Of a stretch of DNA of 64,000 bases, positions 17,696-27,301 are shown piece by piece. This DNA is from Candidatus Synechococcus calcipolaris G9. GTDB taxonomy: Bacteria; Cyanobacteriota; Cyanobacteriia; Thermosynechococcales; Thermosynechococcaceae. The notes beneath the pieces were generated by a model. That model saw only the letters and a list, made by a program, of their open reading frames with translations. It was not told the DNA's origin and searched no databases. Location of the stretch: assembly GCF_029582805.1 (NCBI RefSeq), contig NZ_JAKKUT010000001.1, forward strand, positions 124,001-188,000, in the 5' to 3' direction. The translations under genes were made by a program, and so were the position numbers. Position 1 is the stretch's first letter. Every line of letters starts with the position of its first letter.

Positions 17696-19264
17696 ATGAC
17701 TGGTTTACCTCATCCCGATCGCCTCTCCCTGGCCCAATTGGTGGCCCAAATGATCGTTGTTCGCGCCAGTGGCTATCTGTTCGATCACCAAATTCAATAT
17801 CCAGACTGGGAGCCAAACCAAGCCACCCTACGGGGGTTGATCCAGGATTTTGGGGTGGGGGGTGTCATTCTCTTGGGGGGAAGTGCCGCCGAACTGGCCT
17901 ATCGCTGCCAGGAACTTCAGTCCTGGGCCCCCATTCCCCTACTCATTGCTGCGGATATAGAGGAAGGGGTGGGGCAACGGTTTGTCGGTGCAACTCAGTT
18001 TCCACCGTTGGGGGCCCTGGGTTCGATTGCCCAAAAGGATTTAGAACGGGCCAAGGAACTGGCCACCGCCATGGGTGCTGCCACGGCCCAGGAGGCGATC
18101 GCCCTGGGATTGAATTGGATTTTAGGGCCGGTGGTGGATGTCAATAATAATCCCCAAAATCCGGTCATTAATGTCCGTGCCTTCAGCGATCGCCCGGAGA
18201 TCGTAGCCCAATTGGCCATGGCCTTCATTGCCGGAACCCGACCCTATCCTGTACTGACGGCGGCCAAGCATTTTCCGGGCCATGGAGATACCCAAACCGA
18301 CTCCCATTTAGAGTTGCCGGTACTGAGTCATCCCCGCGATCGCCTCGAAAAACTCGAGTGGCCACCCTTTGCCGCTGCGATCGCCGCCGATGTTGATGCC
18401 GTGATGACGGCCCATTTACTCCTCCCTGCCCTAGACAAGGATGTTCCGGCAACCCTTTCCGAGCCAATCTTAACGGAGATATTGCGTCAAGAATTGGGCT
18501 TTGAAAAACTGATTGTCACCGATGCCCTGGTCATGGGGGCGATCGCCCATCGCTATGGCGTGAATGAAGCTCCCCTGTTAGCCCTAGAGGCGGGGGCCGA
18601 TATTTTACTCATGCCTGGGGATCCCGCTGGAGCGATCGCGGCCATTGTGGCGGCGGTAGAAACCGGGCGTGTTAGTCGGGAACGCATTCAACGATCCGTA
18701 GAGCGAATTTTCCAGGCCAAGGAACGGGTGTTCGTTCAATCCCCCCCCGTTTCCCTGAGGGATCTGCATCAACCGGCCGCCGTCCAGACCGCCCAAGCCA
18801 TTACCCAGGAGTCCATGGTACAGATTCCCCTAGAGCCGGTAGCATCGGGTCTAAACTGCATTATTGTGGATAACATCCTCAACTGCCCCTTTTTAAATCG
18901 CCAAGCACCGGCCCTCCAGATTCCACCGAAGTTGGGACACACCAAGGAACTGATCATTGATCAACGGATGCCCTCACCGGCAATTGCTCACTTACCCACC
19001 CCCCCCACCCTGATCCAGATATTTAGTCGCGGTAATCCCTTTCGGGGGTCTGCTGGTCTCAATGTAACGGCCCGGGAAGTCATTTCCCACTACCTCAAAA
19101 ACAGGGCGATCGCTGGCCTGATTGTCTATGGCAGTCCCTATATTTTCCAGGAGCTTTCGGCCCAACTGTCGCCGGAAAGTCCCTGTTTATTTAGCTATAG
19201 CCAAGATGCCGCAGCCCAGGAAGAAATATTCTCATTTATGTCATCGATGTCATTTATAAAATAA
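17696..19264 (+). CDS. nagZ: Glycoside hydrolase family 3, beta-N-acetylhexosaminidase-like
   Basis: About 522 residues. The GH3 NagZ signature KHFPGHGDTQTDSH is present near residue 190, with the His and Asp of the catalytic dyad, followed by DAVMTAHLLLPAL and VTDALVMGAI, where the nucleophile Asp lies. NagZ removes GlcNAc from anhydro-muropeptides in cell-wall recycling, in the cytoplasm. The C-terminal ~170 residues extend past the catalytic barrel as in cyanobacterial homologs. I use ATG 17696; a TTG two codons earlier is also possible. Divergent from the membrane protein gene upstream. Confidence 0.9.
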   Translation: MTGLPHPDRLSLAQLVAQMIVVRASGYLFDHQIQYPDWEPNQATLRGLIQDFGVGGVILLGGSAAELAYRCQELQSWAPIPLLIAADIEEGVGQRFVGATQFPPLGALGSIAQKDLERAKELATAMGAATAQEAIALGLNWILGPVVDVNNNPQNPVINVRAFSDRPEIVAQLAMAFIAGTRPYPVLTAAKHFPGHGDTQTDSHLELPVLSHPRDRLEKLEWPPFAAAIAADVDAVMTAHLLLPALDKDVPATLSEPILTEILRQELGFEKLIVTDALVMGAIAHRYGVNEAPLLALEAGADILLMPGDPAGAIAAIVAAVETGRVSRERIQRSVERIFQAKERVFVQSPPVSLRDLHQPAAVQTAQAITQESMVQIPLEPVASGLNCIIVDNILNCPFLNRQAPALQIPPKLGHTKELIIDQRMPSPAIAHLPTPPTLIQIFSRGNPFRGSAGLNVTAREVISHYLKNRAIAGLIVYGSPYIFQELSAQLSPESPCLFSYSQDAAAQEEIFSFMSSMSFIK

Positions 19265-19318
19265 TCAAAATGGTCTTGAGTAGAATGAAACATTCAGCCA
19301 CCGCTACCCCCTAAACCC

Positions 19319-21760
19319 ATGGCCCAGTTCAACTGGAAAAAACTTTACCCCTATGGCTTCCAACTCAATCGTCGCCGCTGGTGGTTAGAGATTGGCACGA
19401 TCGCCCTGCTCTATACCCTATTTTGTTGGCTTGTACTCAAGCGGTTGCCCATTTTAGAAGCCACCTATGGCTCCCCAGTGTGGCCCGGGGCAGGGATCAC
19501 CGTCGGCGGACTCTTGGCCTGGGGCAGACGACGCTGGTTTGGGGTTTTTCTAGGGGCGGCGATCGTTAACTTTTTGGTCAAGGACGATCCCGCTTGGGCC
19601 GCCACCATTGGTACCCTAGCCGTAACTGTGGGAGTCGTCCTCACTGTTTCCGCCATGAATCAGTGGATTGGTAAAGCTCATCCCTTTGAAAGGGTTAGGA
19701 ATGTCGTACTTTTTACCCTTTGCTCCCTTTTTAGCGGCACTCTGATTCAGTCCCTCGTGGGGGTCACTTTAATTTTCATTACCGAGCAACTACCCAGGGA
19801 ACAATTTCTAGGATTTTTAGCCAACTGGTGGATTGGCGACAGCATCGGCGTCTTAGTGATTGCCCCAGTATTTTTTACCTGGTGCGCCCCCGCCAAGAAA
19901 TTCGACTCTATCCGATATTCTCTGTTAACACCAAAACGACCCCAGGAATTCGTTATTATTTTGGCCAGCTTAGGGGCGATTGGATTAGGGGCCTTTGGCT
20001 TGAGTCAACCCGTAGATTACCTCCTATTTCCCCCCCTGCTCTGGTGTGCCTTTCGCTTTTCCGCCCAACTGACGACCCTACTCGTGGCCATTGTTGCCAC
20101 CAGTGCCGCCATCTGCACCGCCTACAAACTGGGAACCTTTTATCGAGTTTTTCAAGAGAGCGAATCCCTACTCCTATTTCAGTTATTTATTGGGGTGATG
20201 GCCGTAACAGTGCTAGTGGTCTTGGGAATTGTGGCAGAAAACGAACGGGCCCAACAACAACTCAATCAACTCAACAGCGAACTAGAGCAGCGCGTCCTCG
20301 ATCGCACCAGTGCCCTCCAAGCCAGTGAAGCCCGGGCCCAGGAACTCGCCACCAAAGCAGAGGCGGCAAACCAAGCCAAAAGTGCCTTTATTGCCAACAT
20401 GAGTCACGAATTGCGATCGCCCCTGAATGCGGTTCTTGGCTTTTCCCAACTCATGCTCCGCAGCCGTGAGTTACCCCCAGATCAGTACGAAAATGCCGGG
20501 ATCATCTATCGCAGTGGTGACTATCTTTTAACCTTAATTAATAACATTCTGGATCTATCCAAACTCGAAGCTAATAAAGCTACCCTTAATCCCCATAGCT
20601 TTGATCTGGTGCGTCTCCTCGAAGACTTGGAAGATATGCTGCATCTGCGTGCCTCCAGTGCCGGCCTAGACTTGATTTTTGAGTGGAGTGATGACCTGCC
20701 ACGGTACATCTACACCGACGAAATGAAACTGCGCCAAATATTGATTAACTTACTGAGTAATGGGATTAAATTTACCAGCGCTGGGCGCGTCTGGCTTACC
20801 GTTGACCATCAACCCACCAATGACCCGGAAACCTGGCAATTGAATATCGTCGTTGGAGATACGGGACTAGGCATTGGAGCCAAGGAATTAGAGCATTTAT
20901 TTGATCCATTTACCCAGGGACAAGCGGGGCGGGAAAAGCAGGAAGGTACTGGCCTGGGACTTAGTATTAGCCGCAAATTTATTCAACTGATGGGGGGCGA
21001 GATTCAGGTTGAAAGCACCCTGGGCCAGGGAACCCGTTTTTCCTTCCATATTCCGGTGCAAATCGGCACGGGAACCCTCATCGATAGTGACTCTGGGAAA
21101 CAACAGGTCAAGGCCCTAGCTGCGGGGCAGCCCACCTATCGCATTTTGGTCGTGGATGATAAGGACGTGAATCGTCAACTCATGATCAAATTATTAACGC
21201 CCCTAGGCTTTGAGGTGCAAGAAGCCGCCAATGGTCGCGAGGCGATCGCCCGCTGGGAAGAATGGGATCCCCACCTGATTTGGATGGATATGCGGATGCC
21301 CGTCATGGACGGCTACGAAGCCACTAAATTTATTAAATCTACAACCAAAGGCATGGCCACCGCTGTCATTGCCCTCACCGCTAGTGTCCTGGAAGAAGAG
21401 CGGGCCGTCATTCTCTCCGCGGGTTGTGATGACTTTCTCCGCAAACCCTTTGCCGAACACACTATTTTTGATGCCCTGACAAAACACCTAGGCGTAACCT
21501 ATATCTACGAAGATAGCTCTACCCCTGCCCCGCAAATGGAGGCCCAAACCCTAGAATCCTCTGAGCAGTTGGCCGGATTACCCCAAGACTGGCTCAATTC
21601 ATTTTTTGAAGCGGCCCTAGAAGCGAACGGCCAAGCGGCAACTGACCTCGTGGATGCAATTCCCCCCTCCCATCAACATTTACAGGCTTCCCTAAAAACC
21701 CTAACTCGGCAGTTTCAATTTGAAACCCTTGTTAACCTAGTAGAACCACTGATGAGTTAA
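19319..21760 (+). CDS. MASE1-type hybrid sensor histidine kinase
   Basis: 813 residues. Residues ~20-310 hold eight or so hydrophobic helices with WPGAGITVGGLL and ANWWIGDSIGVLVIAP, characteristic of MASE1 sensory domains. A coiled coil follows, then HisKA with phospho-acceptor His near residue 363 (FIANMSHELRSPLNAVL), HATPase (LSNGIKF, GDTGLGIG, GTGLGLSIS) and a receiver domain with phospho-Asp near residue 656 (IWMDMRMPVMDG) and LRKPF. A ~90-residue C-terminal extension carries no obvious Hpt His. It likely signals to the GGDEF response regulator 17 bp downstream. The ligand sensed is unknown. Confidence 0.93.
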   Translation: MAQFNWKKLYPYGFQLNRRRWWLEIGTIALLYTLFCWLVLKRLPILEATYGSPVWPGAGITVGGLLAWGRRRWFGVFLGAAIVNFLVKDDPAWAATIGTLAVTVGVVLTVSAMNQWIGKAHPFERVRNVVLFTLCSLFSGTLIQSLVGVTLIFITEQLPREQFLGFLANWWIGDSIGVLVIAPVFFTWCAPAKKFDSIRYSLLTPKRPQEFVIILASLGAIGLGAFGLSQPVDYLLFPPLLWCAFRFSAQLTTLLVAIVATSAAICTAYKLGTFYRVFQESESLLLFQLFIGVMAVTVLVVLGIVAENERAQQQLNQLNSELEQRVLDRTSALQASEARAQELATKAEAANQAKSAFIANMSHELRSPLNAVLGFSQLMLRSRELPPDQYENAGIIYRSGDYLLTLINNILDLSKLEANKATLNPHSFDLVRLLEDLEDMLHLRASSAGLDLIFEWSDDLPRYIYTDEMKLRQILINLLSNGIKFTSAGRVWLTVDHQPTNDPETWQLNIVVGDTGLGIGAKELEHLFDPFTQGQAGREKQEGTGLGLSISRKFIQLMGGEIQVESTLGQGTRFSFHIPVQIGTGTLIDSDSGKQQVKALAAGQPTYRILVVDDKDVNRQLMIKLLTPLGFEVQEAANGREAIARWEEWDPHLIWMDMRMPVMDGYEATKFIKSTTKGMATAVIALTASVLEEERAVILSAGCDDFLRKPFAEHTIFDALTKHLGVTYIYEDSSTPAPQMEAQTLESSEQLAGLPQDWLNSFFEAALEANGQAATDLVDAIPPSHQHLQASLKTLTRQFQFETLVNLVEPLMS

Positions 21761-21776
21761 TTTTGGGGTTCATGGT

Positions 21777-23264
21777 ATGACTATTAAATTACAGAATAAT
21801 AGTGATAATAGTATTGTGCTGAGTACCAACCCTGCCCCACAAAAAGACATTGTACTTAAATCTCCTGATTTTGGATTTTCCATGACCGCCGATGCCGCCC
21901 CATACACCGGTAAGGGAACCATCCTGCTCGTGGATGATATTCCTGAAAATCTCCAGTTACTCGGCGATATTTTAATTCGTCTCGGTTATACAGTACGCAG
22001 TGTCACCAGTGGCAAAATGGCCCTGAAAACCGTCCGGGTGAAACAGCCAGATATTATCTTGCTTGATATTAAAATGCCAGAAATGGATGGGTATCAAGTC
22101 TGCGAAGCCTTAAAAGCCGAGCCGGAATTGCAACATATTCCAGTGATTTTTATCAGTGCCCTAGATGACGTGTTGGATAAGGTCAAAGCCTTCTCCTGCG
22201 GTGGAATTGACTATATTACGAAACCCTTTCAGGTGGAAGAGGTGGTCGCTCGTATTGAAGGGCCCCTCACAATTCAACGGCAGCAAAGGCAACTGCACGA
22301 AGAAGTCAAAAAACGGCGGGAAGCCGAGGAAGTTCTCTACCAATCCCGCTCCTTACTGGCCAGTGTGTTGAATTCCTCTTTGAACGGGATTGCCGCCATG
22401 CAGGCGGTACGCAGACCTGCCACCGGGAATATTGAGGATTTTCGCTGCTTAGTAGTGAACCCAGTCATTGCCCGGGCCCTCAACCGCGATCGCGAAGAAC
22501 TGGTGGGCAAAATGGGTTTTAAGCGGTTTTTGCATCAGTTTGAGATTGATCTCTTTGAGCAGTTCGTGGCGGTGGTGGAAACCGGAGAGCCGATCGCCCA
22601 GGATCTTTGCTTACAGGGACAGGACACCTTTTGGTATCACCTCACTGCCGTTAAATTAGGGGATGGGTTTGCGGTGACGCTCCAAGATATTACCGATCGC
22701 AAGTCCATTGAAGTTAAACTCCAACAGGCTAACCAAAAACTAGAAGAACTAGCCAATCTGGATGGACTCACCCAAATTGCAAACCGCCGCTGTTTTGATC
22801 AACGCATTCAAGCAGAATGGTTGCGCCTCAGCCGTGAGCAGCAGCCCCTATCGCTGATCATATTGGATATTGATGCCTTTAAGGCCTACAACGATTTCTA
22901 TGGCCACTTAGCCGGAGATGACTCTTTAAGGTTAATTGCCCAGGCGATCGCCCAGACAGTGAAGCGGCCGGCAGATATGGTTGCCCGTTTTGGCGGAGAA
23001 GAATTTGTCATCCTTTTGCCTGCTACCGATAGCGAGGGAGCCATTAAGGTGGCAGAAGACGTTCAGTCCCTTATTGCCGAACTGGCCATCCCCCACAAGC
23101 AGTCCCCAATTAGTGAAATGATCACGGTCAGCTTGGGCATTGCCACCCTGATTCCTGATACGGATAGGAATTCTAACCTATTGATTGGCCGGGCGGACGA
23201 GGCCCTCTACCAAGCCAAAGATGGGGGACGAAACCGTTACATTGTCGCTTCTTCGACGAATTAA
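21777..23264 (+). CDS. Response regulator with PAS-like and GGDEF domains
   Basis: 495 residues: N-terminal ~40 low-complexity residues, receiver domain (ILLVDDIPENLQLL, phospho-Asp in IILLDIKMPEMDG, KPF near residue 149), a coiled coil, a PAS-like sensor (RSLLASVLNSSLNGIAAM) and a C-terminal GGDEF domain. The active-site GGEEF near residue 406 is intact, and an RPAD I-site lies five residues before it, so an active diguanylate cyclase with product inhibition is expected. Starts 17 bp after the hybrid kinase, strongly suggesting a kinase-to-c-di-GMP pathway controlled as one operon. Confidence 0.93.
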   Translation: MTIKLQNNSDNSIVLSTNPAPQKDIVLKSPDFGFSMTADAAPYTGKGTILLVDDIPENLQLLGDILIRLGYTVRSVTSGKMALKTVRVKQPDIILLDIKMPEMDGYQVCEALKAEPELQHIPVIFISALDDVLDKVKAFSCGGIDYITKPFQVEEVVARIEGPLTIQRQQRQLHEEVKKRREAEEVLYQSRSLLASVLNSSLNGIAAMQAVRRPATGNIEDFRCLVVNPVIARALNRDREELVGKMGFKRFLHQFEIDLFEQFVAVVETGEPIAQDLCLQGQDTFWYHLTAVKLGDGFAVTLQDITDRKSIEVKLQQANQKLEELANLDGLTQIANRRCFDQRIQAEWLRLSREQQPLSLIILDIDAFKAYNDFYGHLAGDDSLRLIAQAIAQTVKRPADMVARFGGEEFVILLPATDSEGAIKVAEDVQSLIAELAIPHKQSPISEMITVSLGIATLIPDTDRNSNLLIGRADEALYQAKDGGRNRYIVASSTN

Positions 23265-23357
23265 ACTATCGCAAATCTCTGTTAAGCTAGAGCAGAACGG
23301 GCGGCCAATCACTGTGATGGGCCGGTTTAGACGCTATATTGTTGGCTTTACCGAACT

Positions 23358-23636
23358 ATGGATAATCGTGGCGATCGCTTTGGAGTTGGCTTTATTGCTG
23401 GGGCTATTTTTGGGGGCGTAGTGGGATCCTTAGCCAGTATTTTGATTGTTCAGAAATTATCAGAGTCGGGCGGTGAATCCTTGGCACTGAAGGGCAAAAA
23501 AAACGCAACGGACACCCTCAATGGTAATGATGAATCCGCCATGGAAGATATTCGGATTGAGCTAGAGTCCAAAATTGCCCAGATCAACGAAGCGGTGGAT
23601 GATCTTCAGCAACGACTCAGCAGTGAGCAAACCTAA
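23358..23636 (+). CDS. Small single-helix membrane protein, cyanobacterial
   Basis: 92 residues beginning MDNRGDRFGVGFIAGAIFGG, where one Gly-rich hydrophobic helix (about residues 9-31) is followed by a charged, coiled-coil-like tail (ESAMEDIRIELESKIAQINEAVDDL). The layout resembles YtxH-like small proteins. Gly-zipper spacing in the helix suggests helix-helix packing. No function can be given. It lies between the GGDEF regulator and the rpsP operon. Confidence 0.65.
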   Translation: MDNRGDRFGVGFIAGAIFGGVVGSLASILIVQKLSESGGESLALKGKKNATDTLNGNDESAMEDIRIELESKIAQINEAVDDLQQRLSSEQT

Positions 23637-23663
23637 GAGTAAGCAAACCTGAGGATCGGGGTC

Positions 23664-23692
23664 TTTACGTCTCTCCTATGATCCTGTAAGAT
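23664..23692 (+). promoter_or_regulatory. Candidate promoter of the rpsP-khpA-rpsU-phoH operon
   Basis: TTTACG (23664-23669), a 17-bp spacer and TAAGAT (23687-23692) lie about 40 bp before the S16 start. The -35 is weak and the -10 reasonable. Confidence 0.4.
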
Positions 23693-23733
23693 GGAGTATT
23701 GCAGAAAAAATATTGGAGTCGTTGCCGGTCAGA

Positions 23734-23988
23734 ATGATTAAACTCAGACTCAAACGCTACGGGAAAAAGCGTAACGCTACCTATAGAATCGTTGCCATGA
23801 ACAGTCGCGATCGCCGTGATGGTCGTGCCCTTGAAGAACTCGGCTTCTATGATCCAATTCGGGATGAAACCCGCCTCAAGGTGGATGCCATTGTGCAGCG
23901 GCTACAGCAAGGGGCCCAACCCACGGAAACCGTGCGGCGCATCTTTGAAAAGGCCAATCTTTTTGAGCAGGTGAAGGCTTCATCCTAA
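23734..23988 (+). CDS. rpsP: 30S ribosomal protein S16
   Basis: 84 residues from ATG 23734 ([20 protein letters not shown]), the universal S16 start; an in-frame TTG at 23713 would add seven residues with no homology expected. ELGFYDPI and the basic core are normal. Its TAA overlaps the next ATG by one base (TAATG), so translation of KhpA is likely coupled. The rpsP-khpA pairing is conserved in many bacteria. Confidence 0.96.
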   Translation: MIKLRLKRYGKKRNATYRIVAMNSRDRRDGRALEELGFYDPIRDETRLKVDAIVQRLQQGAQPTETVRRIFEKANLFEQVKASS

Positions 23989-24392
23989 TGGTGACTGGTT
24001 CATCCCTAGAAAGCTCAGATCCTTCGGCAACAGGTTATGTAGTGCCAGATTATGCCGCGTTGGTGCGTTATCTCCTAGAGCCATTTATGGAGGCCCCCCA
24101 ATCTCTGCGGCTCCATACTGAGCAGTCCCCAGCGACGGCCCGGCTCTGGATTCGTGTCGCCTTTGACGGCGAAGATAAGGGGAGAGTCTTTGGCCGCCAT
24201 GGCCGAAATATCCAAGCTGTACGCACCGTGGTAACGGCGGCTGCCCAATCTGCGGGCCATTCCATTCACCTTGATATTTATGGTGAGCGAGATCAACGCA
24301 GTGACTCTAGAATAAATGATACTGACCGTTCGTCTCGGCGACCGCGTCGTCCATCCCGTCCATCTAATTCCCATCCAAGGAGGCAAAGTTAA
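23988..24392 (+). CDS. khpA: KH-domain RNA-binding protein KhpA
   Basis: 134 residues. The single KH domain has the GxxG-type loop in [15 protein letters not shown]. The N-terminal [17 protein letters not shown] is typical of KhpA. A ~35-residue Ser/Arg/Pro-rich disordered tail ([15 protein letters not shown]) extends beyond the usual ~80-residue protein and probably adds RNA contact. KhpA works with KhpB in RNA binding linked to cell shape and small RNAs in Gram-positives. It overlaps the S16 stop by one base, and its last codons contain the ribosome site of rpsU. Confidence 0.9.
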   Translation: MVTGSSLESSDPSATGYVVPDYAALVRYLLEPFMEAPQSLRLHTEQSPATARLWIRVAFDGEDKGRVFGRHGRNIQAVRTVVTAAAQSAGHSIHLDIYGERDQRSDSRINDTDRSSRRPRRPSRPSNSHPRRQS

Positions 24393-24396
24393 TCGC

Positions 24397-24570
24397 GTGT
24401 CTGAAGTGCGTTTAGGTGAAAATGAAACCATTGAGTCGGCCCTGCGTCGATTTAAGAAAAAAATCCAAAAAGCGGGTATCTTATCAGAAGTCAAACGGCG
24501 GGAACGTTACGAAAAACCCAGCCTAAGACGGAAACGGAAACAGGAGGCCGCCCGTAAACGCAACCGTTAG
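24397..24570 (+). CDS. rpsU: 30S ribosomal protein S21
   Basis: 57 residues from GTG 24397 ([20 protein letters not shown]), the start that fits S21. An AAGGAGG (24377-24383) lies 13 bases before it, inside the last codons of khpA. An in-frame ATG at 24316 would add 27 residues of khpA-overlapping sequence and is not supported. The basic C-terminus ([14 protein letters not shown]) is normal. The gap to khpA is four bases, so translation is probably coupled. Confidence 0.88.
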   Translation: MSEVRLGENETIESALRRFKKKIQKAGILSEVKRRERYEKPSLRRKRKQEAARKRNR

Positions 24571-24579
24571 GCGTTGCCT

Positions 24580-25533
24580 ATGACAGAATCCTTAACAATT
24601 GATTTAAGCAGCACCGAAAATGCGATCGCCCTGGCCGGAGAACAAGAAGCTAACTTAGCTATATTTGCCGCTCAGACTGGGGCGAAACTTGTTTTACGGG
24701 GTCAGGATCTCTACATTTCCGGTACCTCTAACCAGATCAAACTCTGCGAAAAAGTTATCCAGGATCTGGGAACCCTGTGGCGGGATGGTCGCCCCATTTC
24801 TGGGGTTGATATTCTCACCGTTCGCCATGCCATTGATACCCAGCAGCAGGATGCCCTAAAGGATCTCCAGCAAGATGTTTTAGTGCGGACGCGCCGGGGG
24901 GATGTAATTCGGGCAAAAACATTTCGGCAGCGGAAATATATTCAAGCCATTCGTCACTACACCTTAACCTTTGGGATTGGCCCGGCGGGAACCGGAAAAA
25001 CCTTTTTAGCCACGGTGTTAGCGGTACAGACCCTATTGGCGGGAAAATATGAGCGTTTGATTTTAACCCGACCCGCCGTGGAAGCGGGAGAGCGTTTGGG
25101 CTTTTTACCGGGAGACCTTCAGCAAAAGATTGATCCCTACCTGCGGCCCCTCTACGATGCCCTCTATGAATTAGTGGAACCGGAAAAAATTAGTAACTTA
25201 ATGGAACGGGGTGTGATTGAAGTTGCCCCCCTGGCCTACATGCGGGGGCGTACCCTCAATAATGCCTTTGTGATTTTAGATGAAGCCCAGAACACAACTC
25301 CGGCCCAGATGAAAATGGTGTTAACCCGCATTGGCTTTAACTCCTGCTTAGTGGTGACCGGGGATGTGACCCAAACGGATTTGCCCCAGCATCAGTCATC
25401 CGGCTTAACCGTGGCAGCAAAAATTCTCGCCGACGTGGATGGAATTGCCTTTTGCTACCTAACGAAGGGGGATGTGATTCGCCATCCTCTCGTGGAAAAG
25501 ATTATTGATGCCTACGAGCGTTATGGGAATTAA
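24580..25533 (+). CDS. PhoH-like ATPase
   Basis: About 317 residues from ATG 24580, 9 bp after rpsU; a TTG two codons earlier is possible. A KH-like N-terminal part is followed by the P-loop ATPase with Walker A GPAGTGKT and Walker B FVILDEAQNTTPAQMKM, then TGDVTQTDLP. PhoH proteins resemble helicases and are often linked to RNA metabolism or ribosome maturation, with YbeY as a partner; no ybeY is visible here. Last gene of the rpsP-khpA-rpsU-phoH unit, which makes the whole operon RNA/ribosome-centred. Confidence 0.92.
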   Translation: MTESLTIDLSSTENAIALAGEQEANLAIFAAQTGAKLVLRGQDLYISGTSNQIKLCEKVIQDLGTLWRDGRPISGVDILTVRHAIDTQQQDALKDLQQDVLVRTRRGDVIRAKTFRQRKYIQAIRHYTLTFGIGPAGTGKTFLATVLAVQTLLAGKYERLILTRPAVEAGERLGFLPGDLQQKIDPYLRPLYDALYELVEPEKISNLMERGVIEVAPLAYMRGRTLNNAFVILDEAQNTTPAQMKMVLTRIGFNSCLVVTGDVTQTDLPQHQSSGLTVAAKILADVDGIAFCYLTKGDVIRHPLVEKIIDAYERYGN

Positions 25534-25544
25534 CCCTCAAATAA

Positions 25545-26981
25545 TTAACCCTTAAAGTGCCGCTGGTAGAGCGCTTTGAAATGCTGCTGCTGGACACGAT
25601 GATCGACGATCGCCGCCGGATAGTCACAGCGTTGGCGATCGAGGGGGGGGATTTGCCCTGTCAAGAGATCGGCGGTATCAATTCCCCGCAACTCCGGTAG
25701 CCATTGGCGAATGTACTCTCCTTCCCCATCAAACTTTTGGGCTTGACTTGCCGGATTAAAAATCCGTAAAGGCTTGGGGTCCATACCACTGGAGGCACTC
25801 CACTGCCACCCCCCATTATTCGAGGAGACATCCCCATCAATCAGATGTTGCATGAAGTATTTTTCGCCCCATTGGGGTTGAATCACTAGGTCTTTGGTTA
25901 AAAAACTGGCCACAATCATACGACAGCGATTATGCATCCAGCCCGTTTCATTCAGTTGGCGCATGGCCGCATCCACAATCGGGTAGCCCGTTTGCCCCTG
26001 ACACCAAGCTTCAAAGTAATCTAGGCGATTTTCCCAGGGAAAGGTGGCAAAGCCGCTGCGGTAGGGCCCAGCCTCTAGTTCGGGAAACCAATACATGACG
26101 TGCTGATAAAATTCACGCCAAGCCAGTTCCTTTTGCCAGGTTTGCACACTGGCGCGGGCTTCGTCACTATTGCAAGCAGCCATGGCCTGCTCACTGGCGG
26201 CCCAAATCTGACGGATCCCCACCACGCCAAATTTAAGGGCGGGACTCAGCAGGGCCGTTCCCGGCTGGCCAGGATAGTTGCGGGCTTCGCCGTAGTCGTA
26301 AATGGCTTGAGCAGTAAACCCATCTAACTGGTTTTTTGCTGCCCGTTCCCCGGGTTCCAAAACGAAGGGCCCATCCCAATGAAATCCTAGATCCTTGGCG
26401 GTGGGGAGGGCGATCGCCCCCAATTGCTTGACCTGCTCTAACTCATCGGCGGTTAATCCCAGCAAATGGGTGGGGGCAGAGACCGGGGCCGGCTTGTCCA
26501 GGGAGACCCATTTTCGCCAAAAGGGACTATAGACGGTGTAGGGGGTGTCCTGTTGGGTGTAGACCTGATCGGGGCTGTGCATTAATTGATCCCAGCAGGT
26601 TTCCACCTTAATGCCCCTAGCTTGGAGATGATTCACCACCTGGCGATCGCGCTCCTTGGCATAGACTTCCACATCATGGTGCCAGTGAACCGCTTCTACG
26701 TTCAGGGCCTGGGCAAGGGCAGGAATGAGTTGAATTGGGCTTCCCTGAACAATCAGCAAAGTCCCCCCCAAGTGTTCATAGGATCGTTGTAATTCCTGAA
26801 GAGAGCCGATCATATAGTGAATCCGCACTGGAGCCATATCATCCCGACTCAAAATAGCTGGATCCAAGCAAAATACACCCACAACTCGCGGGGTGTGGGA
26901 GCAAGCCTGGCTCAAACCAGTATTATCGTTAATCCGCAGATCGCGGCGATGCCAAAATAAACGAAGGGGAGGCGAGGTCAT
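25545..26981 (-). CDS. phrB: Deoxyribodipyrimidine photolyase (class I CPD type)
   Basis: Light-driven repair of cyclobutane pyrimidine dimers using FAD. The N-terminal antenna domain begins LRLFWHRRDLRINDNTGL, and the C-terminal FAD domain includes MHNRCRMIVASFLTKDL, DGDVSSNNGGWQWSASSG and FNPASQAQKFD. I start at ATG 26981 (478 residues), because it overlaps the stop of the preceding gene as ATGA; a start ten codons upstream would sit inside that gene. The antenna in cyanobacterial enzymes is often 8-HDF; chemistry cannot be read from the sequence. Confidence 0.94.
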   Translation of the reverse strand: MTSPPLRLFWHRRDLRINDNTGLSQACSHTPRVVGVFCLDPAILSRDDMAPVRIHYMIGSLQELQRSYEHLGGTLLIVQGSPIQLIPALAQALNVEAVHWHHDVEVYAKERDRQVVNHLQARGIKVETCWDQLMHSPDQVYTQQDTPYTVYSPFWRKWVSLDKPAPVSAPTHLLGLTADELEQVKQLGAIALPTAKDLGFHWDGPFVLEPGERAAKNQLDGFTAQAIYDYGEARNYPGQPGTALLSPALKFGVVGIRQIWAASEQAMAACNSDEARASVQTWQKELAWREFYQHVMYWFPELEAGPYRSGFATFPWENRLDYFEAWCQGQTGYPIVDAAMRQLNETGWMHNRCRMIVASFLTKDLVIQPQWGEKYFMQHLIDGDVSSNNGGWQWSASSGMDPKPLRIFNPASQAQKFDGEGEYIRQWLPELRGIDTADLLTGQIPPLDRQRCDYPAAIVDHRVQQQHFKALYQRHFKG

Positions 26982-27301
26982 TGTTTGAACGAAAACATTT
27001 TTGCCATACATGCCCGCTCAATGGGCTGTAATGTCGAGTTATCCGGGGCATCCCCTAGCTGCTGAAACTCAGCAAAGCTCATTTGATCCTGAATGCCTTG
27101 GATCATGCAGGTACAAAAACTGGTGCCGCGATTACTAAAACCTGGGGGGGCCTTTTGCTGAAATTTTTGGGTACAGTCGGTGATAAAGCTTTCTACTGCT
27201 TCGGGGGGGTAACTTTCAGCTAGGGCAGGGGCGATACCCCCAACGGCCAAGCTAAATAGGGGGGCCATGACAAAAAGAGGAACGGCAAAAAGAGATTTCA
27301 T
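26978..27301 (-). CDS. Secreted Cys-containing small protein
   Basis: 107 residues with a clear Sec signal peptide (hydrophobic core FAVPLFVMAPLFSLAV, predicted cut after APALA, residue 28). The mature part holds four Cys (TDCTQKF, FCTCM, RACMAK), suggesting disulfides in the periplasm or thylakoid lumen. I do not recognise a named family. It overlaps the photolyase start by four bases (ATGA), so the two are translationally coupled, an odd pairing of a secreted protein with a DNA-repair enzyme. Confidence 0.7.
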   Translation of the reverse strand: MKSLFAVPLFVMAPLFSLAVGGIAPALAESYPPEAVESFITDCTQKFQQKAPPGFSNRGTSFCTCMIQGIQDQMSFAEFQQLGDAPDNSTLQPIERACMAKMFSFKQ

